From assembly GCA_038043285.1 (NCBI GenBank), contig JBBTCJ010000108.1, positions 1 to 31,435 on the forward strand: DNA of 31,435 nucleotides, in the 5' to 3' direction. Made by a program: the position numbers and the translations under genes. Position 1 is the stretch's first letter. Each line of letters opens with the position of its first letter. Below are positions 16,852-24,696 of this stretch, in pieces. The notes beneath the pieces were generated by a model, which saw only the letters and a program-made list of their open reading frames with translations, was not told the origin of the DNA and ran no database searches. This stretch comes from JBBTCJ01 sp038043285. GTDB lineage: Bacteria; Planctomycetota; Phycisphaerae; UBA1845.

Positions 16852-19800
16852 TCATCTTCCCGGAACCACCGCCGAGGAGGTCAGCTCCGACAACCTCGCC
16901 AGTGCCATTTTCCCCCACGACGAATCCCCGTACTGGTCCGCCACCTGGCGAAAATGCCGCTGCGCTTCCTGCGGCTTGTCCAACTTCTCAAAGCACCGTG
17001 CGGCTTCGAACAGCGCGGCGGCGCTCCATTCGGCATACGCGTAGAGAATGTCCACCTTCAACAGCTCGCGGACAGCCTCCTCGTGTTTCCCCTGGGCGAA
17101 GAGACACTCGCCGATTTGAAATTGAGCCCGGGCAGCCGTCGGACTTGACGAACTCTCCACCACCCTGCCGTACGCCCGAATCGCCTCGTCGTACCGCTTC
17201 TGGTTCTCGCACGCGAAGCCGACCCCGAACCGCGCCTGCGACTTTCCCTCCCCCTCCGGGAACCGCTCCAGATATCGTGCGAACGCCCGCTCACTCGCCG
17301 CCCAGCGCTGCAGCGCGGCCAGCGTCTCGCCCTGGCGAAGAAACGCCGAAGCGATGGACGCGTCGTCCGGATGCCTCTCAATCAGCTTGGTGATCCGCAC
17401 CAGCGCCGCCTCAAACTTGCCGGCGCGGAACGCGGCCTCACCGCCGTGGAACAACGACGACGGCGCCAGCGAACTCGTGGGATACGATTCCGCGACGGTG
17501 TCGAAGCAGCCTCGCGCCGCGTCGTACCGAGCCAACTCAAACTCGCAGACGCCGAGGCGATAAGTCCCTTGCTCCACCAGCGATGCACGTTCATCAGCCG
17601 GCAACCGATCAACCAACCCCGGCAACGCCCGTAGAAGTGTCCCCGCCTCCTCGAACCGCCCGGCCGACGCCTCCATCTCCGCCAGCTCCAGCGTCGCGTG
17701 GGCGGCGAGCTTTTCGGGTGCTTCGGCCGACAACAATTCACGGTACGCCGCCGCCGCGTCATCATCACGTCCCAATGAACGCAGACACCAGGCCTTCTCA
17801 TAGCGCAGCGAAGATCGCAGCCCCGGCGACGTCTCACTCAACGCGAGTCCGCTGATCAGCTCCACGGCGTCGGCGCATCGGTCCTGTCGGGCGACGGCCA
17901 TCGCCCATTGCGCCTTCGCCTCGCTCGCCGCCGGCGACTTCGGATCCAGCTCCACGGCGCGACGCAGCGCCGCCTCCGCCTCCGCGAACTTGCGCGCCGA
18001 AAGAAGGGCTTGCCCCTGTTGCAGAAGCAGGTCCGGCGCCAACCCCGTTTCGTCCGCCGCCGCGGCCGCGCGCCGCAGAAGCTCAGCCGCCTTCGTCGGA
18101 TCCCCGCTCGTCTGCGCGATCGCCGCCAGGTGTCGAAGAGCATGGCACGCGAAACGGGACGACTCGCCGCCCTCGGAGAGCACCGCCTCGAACGCCTTCG
18201 CCGCCTCCGCCGGCTGGTTCAACGCCGCCAGCGCCTGCCCGCGTTCGAACTGCGCCTGCACGCGGTGCGGACTGTTCGCATGGTTCGAAAGCACCTGGTC
18301 GTAGGCCTCGATCGCCTCCGTCAAGCGATCCAGTCGATGCCGACACAACCCCATTCGCAACGCCGCGTCGTCCCCGGCCGGAGCATCCTTCCCGTCCGCG
18401 AGATAGGCGGCGTAACCCTTCTCAGCCCTCTCCCACTCGCCGCGATCGAAGCGAATGTCTCCCAGCGTCAACCACGCCGACCGGAACAGCAGGTCATTCG
18501 GCGCGGCCTTCACCACCGCATCCAGGTACGGCTCCGCTTCCGATGCCCGCCCCAACCGATGCAGGGCAATCCCCAGGCGAAACCGCGCCTTGTCCGCTTG
18601 GGAATCCGCCGCAAACCTCTTCAGGAAGACCTCGTACTTCTCCGCGGCCGGCCCGTAGCGCTCGGAAAGAAACTCGTTCTCGGCCGCCAGAAAGTACACC
18701 GAAGGAGCCGCCGATTGGCCGTCGAATCGCTCCAGGAACAGCGCGCAGTATCGGGCGCCGGCGTCGTAGTCGCCTCGCTGATGCTCAGTCGATGCGGCCA
18801 GGTACATTGCCGCTGAAGCGAGTTCATGCTTGGGAAACCTGGACAGGAACGCCTCCAGCGCCTCGATCGCCTCGCCCGGCTTTTCCGATCGAATGCACGC
18901 CACCGCGCGGTCGTAAAACATCTGCGGCAGCAGCGCGCTCTCTGGAAAGCGAGCCGCGGCTTCCTGTAACGCGCTCGCCGCATCGGCAAAGCGGTCCTTC
19001 CGCAGCAGACACTTCGCCGACCAATACGCCGCCTGATCCGCCGTCGTCTGATCCGTTTGAGCCGAATGCTTGTAGGCATCCATCGCCCGGTCGAACTCGC
19101 CAAGGGCATAGTTAACGTGTCCCAGCGCCAGATGGGCCTTCTGCGCCTGCGGCGCATCCGCGTGCGAGGAGATCAACTGCTCCAATGCCTCGCGGGCAGC
19201 CGGGTATTGCCCCTCGCCGTACAGCAGCGCCCCCAGCGACCCCAGCGCCTCCGGAGCATGTGCCGCAGGACCGGACTTCAAAATCTTCACGTATCCGCGG
19301 ATCGCTTCTTGAGAATCTCCCGCGCCCTGGCGGCATTGCGCCAACCGCAGCGACGCCGGCTCAGCCAGCGAACTCGTCGGAAACGCTTCAAGCAAGGCGC
19401 TCAAACGTTTCGCCGCCGCCGCGAACTGCCCCGTCGCCTGCTCCGATGCGGCGGCGAAGAACTCCACCCGATCAGCAAGCGGACTGCCGGAAAACCGCTC
19501 CGCGAAACGAGCAGCCTCCTTCAGCGCCGCCTGATGATCGCCTCCGCGATGCTCCGCCTCGATCAACGCCGCCGACGCATCGTCGGCAAGGTCATGATCG
19601 GCGTAACCATTCAGCATCGCCGAAAGCGCCGCCGCCGCCCGATCGAATCGCCCGCCGAGCAAGTGGCACTGGCCGGCCATCACCGCCGTCTCCGCGCCAT
19701 ACTCGAACGAGCCTAGACCCAGGAGCGGCTCCAGCTCCCGCAGCGCCTCGTCACAGTGCGACGTGCGAAACAGGCTGACCGCCAATCCGTACCGCGCCAA

Positions 19801-20025
19801 CGCCGCCTTCTCGTGCGTCGCATGATCGGAGAGAAACTTGCGATACTCCGCGGCCGCGAGATCATCCAATCCGCGATTGAGCAGACCGTTTCCCGTGAGA
19901 TACACGCGCATCGCCTCGTCCGCGCCGCCGGACTCCGGCGCTTGACCCCTTGCGGCGGCGCTCACCGCGAGTGTCACAGCCAGCGTCGCAACCCACCGTC
20001 CGCGTCGTGAGAATTTCGCCTTCAT
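16852..20025 (-). CDS. Large exported tetratricopeptide-repeat protein
   Basis: A 1057-residue protein that begins with a signal peptide (basic start, hydrophobic core about 12-22, likely cleavage near AAARGQA at 23-29). Almost all the rest is tandem helix-turn-helix repeats of TPR type, with recurring patterns such as A-x2-YRKFLSDHA, FDRAMDAYKHSA, YDEAIRAYGRVVE and FPxSxLAPxSLF; I estimate more than twenty repeats. Repeats of this kind with D/E-A-L-x4-FLxRFP spacing resemble YbgF/CpoB and BamD-like periplasmic scaffolds. It is first in an apparent operon with exbB, exbD and the PD40/TonB-like gene (37-bp gap to exbB). A CpoB-like scaffold role in an envelope energy system is plausible by context, but the protein is about four times the size of CpoB. 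No enzymatic motif is visible. Confidence 0.85.
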   Translation of the reverse strand: MKAKFSRRGRWVATLAVTLAVSAAARGQAPESGGADEAMRVYLTGNGLLNRGLDDLAAAEYRKFLSDHATHEKAALARYGLAVSLFRTSHCDEALRELEPLLGLGSFEYGAETAVMAGQCHLLGGRFDRAAAALSAMLNGYADHDLADDASAALIEAEHRGGDHQAALKEAARFAERFSGSPLADRVEFFAAASEQATGQFAAAAKRLSALLEAFPTSSLAEPASLRLAQCRQGAGDSQEAIRGYVKILKSGPAAHAPEALGSLGALLYGEGQYPAAREALEQLISSHADAPQAQKAHLALGHVNYALGEFDRAMDAYKHSAQTDQTTADQAAYWSAKCLLRKDRFADAASALQEAAARFPESALLPQMFYDRAVACIRSEKPGEAIEALEAFLSRFPKHELASAAMYLAASTEHQRGDYDAGARYCALFLERFDGQSAAPSVYFLAAENEFLSERYGPAAEKYEVFLKRFAADSQADKARFRLGIALHRLGRASEAEPYLDAVVKAAPNDLLFRSAWLTLGDIRFDRGEWERAEKGYAAYLADGKDAPAGDDAALRMGLCRHRLDRLTEAIEAYDQVLSNHANSPHRVQAQFERGQALAALNQPAEAAKAFEAVLSEGGESSRFACHALRHLAAIAQTSGDPTKAAELLRRAAAAADETGLAPDLLLQQGQALLSARKFAEAEAALRRAVELDPKSPAASEAKAQWAMAVARQDRCADAVELISGLALSETSPGLRSSLRYEKAWCLRSLGRDDDAAAAYRELLSAEAPEKLAAHATLELAEMEASAGRFEEAGTLLRALPGLVDRLPADERASLVEQGTYRLGVCEFELARYDAARGCFDTVAESYPTSSLAPSSLFHGGEAAFRAGKFEAALVRITKLIERHPDDASIASAFLRQGETLAALQRWAASERAFARYLERFPEGEGKSQARFGVGFACENQKRYDEAIRAYGRVVESSSSPTAARAQFQIGECLFAQGKHEEAVRELLKVDILYAYAEWSAAALFEAARCFEKLDKPQEAQRHFRQVADQYGDSSWGKMALARLSELTSSAVVPGR

Positions 20026-20042
20026 CGTTCAGTCCGACTCCG

Positions 20043-20154
20043 TTGTGAATCGTTGCTTCTTATCCGTACCGCGCCCGTCAGGAAGCGGCCGCCGTTCTTT
20101 GTGAATCGTCGCTTCTTATCCGTACCGCGCCCGTCAGGAAGCGGCCGCCGTTCT
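20043..20154 (+). repeat. Tandem duplication, two 56-bp copies, containing hairpin repeats
   Basis: Copies 20043-20098 and 20099-20154 differ at one base (T/C at 20053/20109). Each contains one dispersed hairpin unit (20061-20088 and 20117-20144) of a variant form with GCGCCC in the 5' arm and GGAAGCGG in the 3' arm. It lies 18 bp upstream of the TPR gene start, on the promoter side of that operon. The near-identity indicates a recent duplication. Positions 20155-20309 show nothing I can name. Confidence 0.9.
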
Positions 20155-20309
20155 TGATCCGTTCGCCCGCTCGATGCGCAGACCGGCAGCGGGGCCGTTT
20201 TGCATCAAGTTCGTTCGGCCTTCTGCGAGGCAAGCCCCGGTTCCGCTGACCCGGAATGCACCGCGATTCAAGGGTTGTCGTTAGGCTTTTCTAGACTGTT
20301 TTCGCTTTC

Positions 20310-20379
20310 TTGTGCGGCGTCGCCCTTCATGGGCGGCGCCTCCAGGGAAGCGCCGCGGATGAACCGCGACGCCACACAA
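20310..20379. repeat. Long REP-like palindrome (two hairpins in inverted order)
   Basis: Two 30-nt arms, 20310-20339 and 20350-20379, are inverted repeats of each other at 25 of 30 positions with a 10-nt centre. The outer ends read TTGTG and CACAA. Each arm is itself a hairpin: GCGTCGCCC/GGGCGGCGC around TTCAT on the left, and GCGCCGCGG/CCGCGACGC around ATGAA on the right. Four of the five differences between arms are paired CC/GG swaps that keep both hairpins. It begins 15 bp after the stop of the M56 gene. Confidence 0.8.
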
Positions 20380-20393
20380 AAACGGATGTCGCT

Positions 20394-23300
20394 CTAATCG
20401 TTGTTGTCCGGCAATTCCTCGTCGGCGGAGTCGTCATCACCGGATTGGTCCTCGACGGCCTGCTCCGCCGCGTTCTGGATAAGTTCTTCCAGTCGACCGA
20501 GGTCGATGACCGAGGCGCGATTCGAGGCCGCGCTGGCCGCCATCTCCAACGCCTCGTCGTCGTCCTCGTCCGCTTCCGGCGCTTCCGCCGATTCCAGTTC
20601 GCGGGCCAGATCGGAAAGCCTGGCCGTCAGCTCCGGCTTGCCGGCCAATTCACCGAGTGAGTCGTACATCTGCTCGATCGCCTCGGCCCGACCCTCGACT
20701 TCGTCGGCGTGAGCGCCGAGTTCTTCCTCATCGGCCTCCACCGCGGCGATCTGCGCCTCGAGCACCTCCAGTTGCGGGTTCACTTCCTCCGCCTGAAACT
20801 CCAGCGCCGCCGCCGCCCGCTGCATCGCCTCCAGGTATTGATCGATTGCCTCCCGCGCCGGAACCCCTTCCGTCCGCTCGTGGTGCCTTTCTTTCCGATC
20901 GTTCATGCGCTCCCGGAGCTGCTCCGCCTGTTCGCGGATCCGGTCGCCCTGTTCACGAAGCTCGTCCGCCTGCCGACGAAGGGCGTCAATCATCTCCTGC
21001 TGGTTGCCCGCTTCGGCGCGGATGCGCCGTGCGTCCTGACGCAGGCGGCCTCGCACCCCTTCGACCATTTCCCGCGCCTCGGCCCGAGCGCGAGCGGTCT
21101 CGCCTTCGGCCTGGGCGCGAAACTCATTCGCCATCCGCCGAGCGTCCTCGCGAATGACCTCCGCACGCTCGCGCCGCTCCAGAACCTTCCCGCACTTCTT
21201 GCAATCCGCTTTATGCGAGCAGCACGGACCGCAGCCCACGCCCCCCGCCGAACCTCCGTCCGTCCACGCCCGACCCAGACCCACCGCGAACCCCATGAAA
21301 CCCGACATCGCGTCCGCCCGTTCGTCGGACGGATCGACCAATTGGAAGAACGCGTTGAACACGTTGTGCTGCTCCGGCGTGGCCTCAATGCCGATCCCGC
21401 CGTCGCCCCCCTGCACCCGGACCGGCACGTCGTTACGGCTCATGAACTTCATGAAGTCCTCAAGCTTGCCGGGATTGGTGAAGCGGTAGGTCCTCGACTC
21501 CACCTTCATGTCCTTATTGGCTTCGACCCAGGTCATGCCCGGCGGCGGAGGCGCCGGATGCGGACCGGGATGTCCGAACACCATTGCCCCGGGTCCGGGA
21601 TGCCTGTGCTTCGGCGGCATCGGAGGAACCGGCTGAACGGCCCCGACCGGCGGAACCGGAGGAACCGGCGGCGTCGGCGCCATCATTCCCTTCGGCGCTC
21701 GCGGGGGCTTCGGCGCCTTCGGAGGCTTCGGCGCTTGAACGTGCCGGTGAGGTGAAGCGTCGGCATCATCGTCATCGTCGGCATCGTCTTCGTCGTCGTC
21801 CGATGCACTCGAACCGGAATGGATCGATCGCGTCAGATGCTCGATCTGCTCGCCCAGCTCAGCCAGGCGGGCCTCCAACGCAGCCAGCTTCTTCTCGTCG
21901 ACGTTCTTGTCCCCGACGGGCATCAGCGATCGCACGGAGATGCTCGGCGCGATCCTCGGCCTCACCTCGATCTGCGGCTTTGGAGTCACCGCCACGTCAA
22001 CTCTTGGGGCGATGACCGAAATGCCCGCCTCGACCCGTTCCGGCCTGGCTTCCGGACAGGGAGTTCCGTGTTTGGCTTCGCCTTCCTTCGGAGGGCAGGA
22101 GCGAGCCGGGGAAGCCATCCACCCCACCGTCGCCATCAGCAGCACCATTGCGACGCCGGGAATCGACGCCCCCGGCTTGGTTGATCCGGTCATGACCATC
22201 GTCAGTCTCCTCGCAAATCGTTTGGCTCGCCCGCTGGTCGCACCCATACCCCACGCGGGTATCGATGAACGCCCTTCACCCAGGTATTGTCTCGTCCTCA
22301 ACAGCGCTTCCGCATACGTGCGCCGCATCCGCGGCTGCATCGCCACCACCCACGCGTCGCAACAATTGTCCGCCTCAGCTTCCAACCGTCGGCGCACCCA
22401 CCAGACCACCGGATGCCACCAGTACAGCGTTCCGATCAACTTCTCCCACCACAGCACCCAATGATCGCGCCGGCGAATGTGCGCCAGCTCGTGCAGGACC
22501 ACCGCGAGCCGCCCGGGTTCATCCAACTCGCTCCACAACGGAGTCGGCAACACCAGCTTCGGACTCGCCCCGCACCACACCATCGGCGAAACCCGCCGAT
22601 CGATCATCAACACCCGCGGCACGTGCCGCATTCCCAACGACCTGCTCGCCGCGCCGACCATCTCCACCACCGGCGTCGTCGCCGGGACCGCCGCGTGCAT
22701 CAGTCGGCGGAAACGCACCACGCCCACCACCATCGCCCCGCCGATCAGCGACGCCCCCGCCAGCCAGATCCCCACCGGAAGCGGCGGAACCCGACCGATT
22801 ACGTCTCGAACGGCGACAACCGCCCCGATCCATGTCTGCCAGTCCGCATTCCGTCGACCCTCAAAGACGGCCAAGGTCGCCGCAGGATGCCCGCTTTCGG
22901 CCGCGGCACCCCCGGAAACGGCGTTGACCACAGCCTCACCCACGGATCGGATCAACGCGGACCCGTCCGCGTCATTCCTGCTTTGCCGAACAGGGTCGGC
23001 CAAGGGCGCCCCCGCCTCGACCGGCGATAACGGCGGTTGATGACTTCGTGGATGGCGGCCAACAGAGCTGGCCGACGGCGCTCGNNNNNNNNNNTCGCCC
23101 CCTCTCCCCCGTCCTCGGGGGAGAGGGCCGGGTGAGGGGGTTTCTTCCGTACGCGTTGGCGGTGGGGGCGTTGGGTGCCCTGCCCACGCTTGCGTGGGCA
23201 GGGTCTTCCGCGCGATCAACGACGTACCCGGCGCGCCCAAATTTCCTTCATCGGGACGACTCAGGCGCCGCGGCAGGTCCGCCGGACACATTCCATACGA

Positions 23301-23897
23301 TAGAACCTGCCCGTCCGGTAGCGGGCAGTACGGCCCACGCACGCTGTCCGTCCCACGGGGGGCGTGTGCCGAAGATTGGAAAAGCGGAGGCGGCACATGG
23401 TTCCTTGGGGCCTGGGCGAGCGTGTCCGAACCCTTCAGAACACCCTGTGCCGCCCTCCGCGGTGCACCTTCATTCGATCTCGTCGACGCCTCTTGCTTGG
23501 AATCGCCGCCACCCCGCAGCACCGCGCCGCGTACTTCACCCCGCGCGATCCCCCGGTCAGAAGCAACCTGCCGATCTGTTGGATCATTCAAGGGCCTGAC
23601 CGTTGCGTTGGTTGATGGTTGTCCGATCGCCCCCGGCGCCGCACGGAAGTCGTCGGCGCGGTCCGCCAAAGCGGGATTCAGCGGCGACGCTTCGTCGTGG
23701 ACCCGCCACGGGTTGACCGTTCCGGGAACCAGCGGCGGAAGCACCAGCCACAGCAACACCATCAACCACATCGCGTGCCGCGTCGCCGGACGACAGGGAA
23801 CCATGCGGGCGACGACCGTCGCAAGCAAAACCAGCGGAATGACGGAAAGCCCGTTGCGCCACAGGTGCTCAGCCGCAAGGCTTACCCACGTCGACAT
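20394..23897 (-). CDS. BlaR1-like M56-family sensor metalloprotease with long coiled-coil C-terminus
   Basis: About 1167 residues if the 10-N gap (23085-23094) is taken at face value. The ATG at 23897 has GGAGGAG 5 nt upstream. Two N-terminal helices (16-32, 42-58) are followed by an unusual ~300-residue low-complexity linker (60-370) that contains the gap, a third helix (375-395), and the M56 catalytic motif His469-Glu-Leu-Ala-His473 with downstream EAEADNCCD (506-513). A fourth helix is at 580-597. The C-terminal part (600-1167) should be extracellular/periplasmic: acidic run, Pro/Ala/Lys repeats (720-760), a small domain at 785-860, a Cys cluster (Cys889, 892, 893, 899, 902), and a long charged coiled coil (about 905-1120). 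It follows a BlaI-type repressor gene, so it probably senses a signal and triggers cleavage of that repressor. No penicillin-binding domain is evident, so the ligand is unknown. Confidence 0.82.
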   Translation of the reverse strand: MSTWVSLAAEHLWRNGLSVIPLVLLATVVARMVPCRPATRHAMWLMVLLWLVLPPLVPGTVNPWRVHDEASPLNPALADRADDFRAAPGAIGQPSTNATVRPLNDPTDRQVASDRGIARGEVRGAVLRGGGDSKQEASTRSNEGAPRRAAQGVLKGSDTLAQAPRNHVPPPLFQSSAHAPRGTDSVRGPYCPLPDGQVLSYGMCPADLPRRLSRPDEGNLGAPGTSLIARKTLPTQAWAGHPTPPPPTRTEETPSPGPLPRGRGRGGXXXXRAPSASSVGRHPRSHQPPLSPVEAGAPLADPVRQSRNDADGSALIRSVGEAVVNAVSGGAAAESGHPAATLAVFEGRRNADWQTWIGAVVAVRDVIGRVPPLPVGIWLAGASLIGGAMVVGVVRFRRLMHAAVPATTPVVEMVGAASRSLGMRHVPRVLMIDRRVSPMVWCGASPKLVLPTPLWSELDEPGRLAVVLHELAHIRRRDHWVLWWEKLIGTLYWWHPVVWWVRRRLEAEADNCCDAWVVAMQPRMRRTYAEALLRTRQYLGEGRSSIPAWGMGATSGRAKRFARRLTMVMTGSTKPGASIPGVAMVLLMATVGWMASPARSCPPKEGEAKHGTPCPEARPERVEAGISVIAPRVDVAVTPKPQIEVRPRIAPSISVRSLMPVGDKNVDEKKLAALEARLAELGEQIEHLTRSIHSGSSASDDDEDDADDDDDADASPHRHVQAPKPPKAPKPPRAPKGMMAPTPPVPPVPPVGAVQPVPPMPPKHRHPGPGAMVFGHPGPHPAPPPPGMTWVEANKDMKVESRTYRFTNPGKLEDFMKFMSRNDVPVRVQGGDGGIGIEATPEQHNVFNAFFQLVDPSDERADAMSGFMGFAVGLGRAWTDGGSAGGVGCGPCCSHKADCKKCGKVLERRERAEVIREDARRMANEFRAQAEGETARARAEAREMVEGVRGRLRQDARRIRAEAGNQQEMIDALRRQADELREQGDRIREQAEQLRERMNDRKERHHERTEGVPAREAIDQYLEAMQRAAAALEFQAEEVNPQLEVLEAQIAAVEADEEELGAHADEVEGRAEAIEQMYDSLGELAGKPELTARLSDLARELESAEAPEADEDDDEALEMAASAASNRASVIDLGRLEELIQNAAEQAVEDQSGDDDSADEELPDNND
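23085..23094. other. Assembly gap of ten Ns
   Basis: Ten Ns inside the linker-coding part of the M56 gene, directly beside a strong palindrome (23100-23127). Ten Ns is probably a placeholder, so the true length and the reading frame across the gap are not known. Confidence 0.98.
23100..23127. repeat. CCCTCTCCCCC palindrome inside the M56 gene
   Basis: Arms of 11 nt, CCCTCTCCCCC and GGGGGAGAGGG, around a 6-nt loop. On the coding strand it translates as the SPGPLPRGRG string. This palindrome type is a common dispersed intergenic repeat in several bacterial groups, which makes its presence in a gene suspicious. Confidence 0.8.
23178..23203. repeat. Near-perfect 26-bp palindrome inside the M56 gene
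   Basis: Twelve-nt arms, CCCTGCCCACGC and its complement, with only TT between them. It translates as the linker string LPTQAWAG. It lies 50 bp from the preceding palindrome. Confidence 0.8.
23306..23327. repeat. Third palindrome inside the M56 gene linker
   Basis: CTGCCCG (23306-23312) and CGGGCAG (23321-23327) enclose 8 nt. It encodes the CPLPDGQV part of the linker. Together with the two above it makes this 230-bp stretch look like inserted intergenic DNA. Confidence 0.6.
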
Positions 23898-24021
23898 CCC
23901 AACTCCTCCGCATGGCGCTAAGCCGAACGCCCGGCGTTCATGCCCCGCGCCGCGAGGTTCCGGCATTCCATCGAATGACGCCTATGGGCCTGTGAAGCGC
24001 CGGCATCTTGCCGCCGAGTGC

Positions 24022-24038
24022 ACGGGCTGGAAGCCCGT
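24022..24038. repeat. ACGGGCT/AGCCCGT palindrome between repressor and sensor genes
   Basis: Seven-bp perfect arms with loop GGA, of the same design as 531-546. It lies 8 bp beyond the BlaI-type gene stop in the ~148-bp space before the M56 start, where it could reduce or time expression of the second gene. Confidence 0.65.
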
Positions 24039-24045
24039 CCCACAA

Positions 24046-24435
24046 TCACGAACTCCGCGCATCGAGACCTTCCACCAGCCGCTGCAGTTCCGCGATCTCG
24101 TCCTTGGTCAAGGATTCAGAGCGGACCAGTTGCAGCACCAGCGGCCCCGCCGCCCCGTCGTACAACTGCGACACCAGCGTCCTCAGCCGCGACCGCGTCA
24201 CCCGATCGCGCGACACCCGCGTGCGAAACACGTGGGCCACGTCCGACTTGTCGCTGACCACGTAGCGTTTCTGCTCCAGCCGCGTGAGCAACGTCTGCAC
24301 CGTCGTGTACGCCGACCGCCGCCCGCGCTGGTGCAGGAAATTGAGCACCTCCCGCACCGTCGCCGGACCGGTCTCCCACAGCGCCTTGAGCACTTCCAGC
24401 TCGGCGCGGCCTACGTCGTTCATTGGCTCAGCCAT
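24046..24435 (-). CDS. BlaI/MecI/CopY-family transcriptional repressor
   Basis: A 129-residue repressor. Residues about 8-70 form the winged-helix DNA-binding domain (LEVLKALWETGPATVREV, then the recognition region SAYTTVQTLLTRLEQKRYV). The remainder is the helical dimerisation tail, which in BlaI/MecI carries the cleavage site for the partner protease. Start at 24435 is by first ATG; ATG 24423 is an alternative. It is followed on the same strand by the M56 sensor gene, the standard two-gene arrangement. Two 18-bp operator-like palindromes and a good promoter lie 56-104 bp upstream, so autorepression is expected. The regulated targets beyond its own operon are unknown; the neighbouring HtrA gene is a candidate. 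Confidence 0.95.
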   Translation of the reverse strand: MAEPMNDVGRAELEVLKALWETGPATVREVLNFLHQRGRRSAYTTVQTLLTRLEQKRYVVSDKSDVAHVFRTRVSRDRVTRSRLRTLVSQLYDGAAGPLVLQLVRSESLTKDEIAELQRLVEGLDARSS

Positions 24436-24490
24436 CTTCGTTCTACGCCCGACCCCGGAATCAGGTTGCGGCCGCCGGGGACGGCCATGC

Positions 24491-24531
24491 CTCCTACATG
24501 CGTCGGAGAAAGTCTACTACATATGTCGGAG
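24491..24531 (-). promoter_or_regulatory. Tandem BlaI-type operators
   Basis: Two 18-bp sites, 24491-24508 (CTCCTACATGCGTCGGAG) and 24514-24531 (CTACTACATATGTCGGAG), are identical at 15 of 18 positions and start 23 bp apart. Each is an imperfect palindrome; the second has the perfect centre ACATATGT. BlaI/MecI operators are known to centre on TACA/TGTA half-sites, which these match. One site fills the promoter spacer and the other covers the predicted transcription start. Confidence 0.75.
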
Positions 24532-24539
24532 GCAGTCAA
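24511..24539 (-). promoter_or_regulatory. Sigma70-type promoter of the repressor/sensor operon
   Basis: On the minus strand TTGACT (24534-24539, 5/6) and TAGACT (24511-24516, 4/6) are exactly 17 bp apart. Transcription would begin near 24503, about 70 nt before the repressor ATG. The overlap with the operators supports both assignments. Positions 24540-24783, upstream, hold only one dispersed repeat that I can identify. Confidence 0.7.
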
Positions 24540-24668
24540 CCGATTTCTTCACCGCCGACAACTCCCGACAACCCCACGGACCATTCGCAACCCGCGGCGA
24601 TTTATTCCGGATGCAACCGCACCACGATCGCAACCGAGTACCTGGGGCTTCAATCCCTGCCGCGACGC

Positions 24669-24696
24669 GATCGGAGCCGCGACCGTCAGGAAGCGG
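24669..24696 (+). repeat. Dispersed hairpin repeat, GGAAGCGG variant
   Basis: A 28-bp copy with the GTCA loop and a G-to-A change in the 3' arm shared with the two copies at 20061 and 20117. It lies between the HtrA gene stop and the repressor promoter. Confidence 0.75.
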
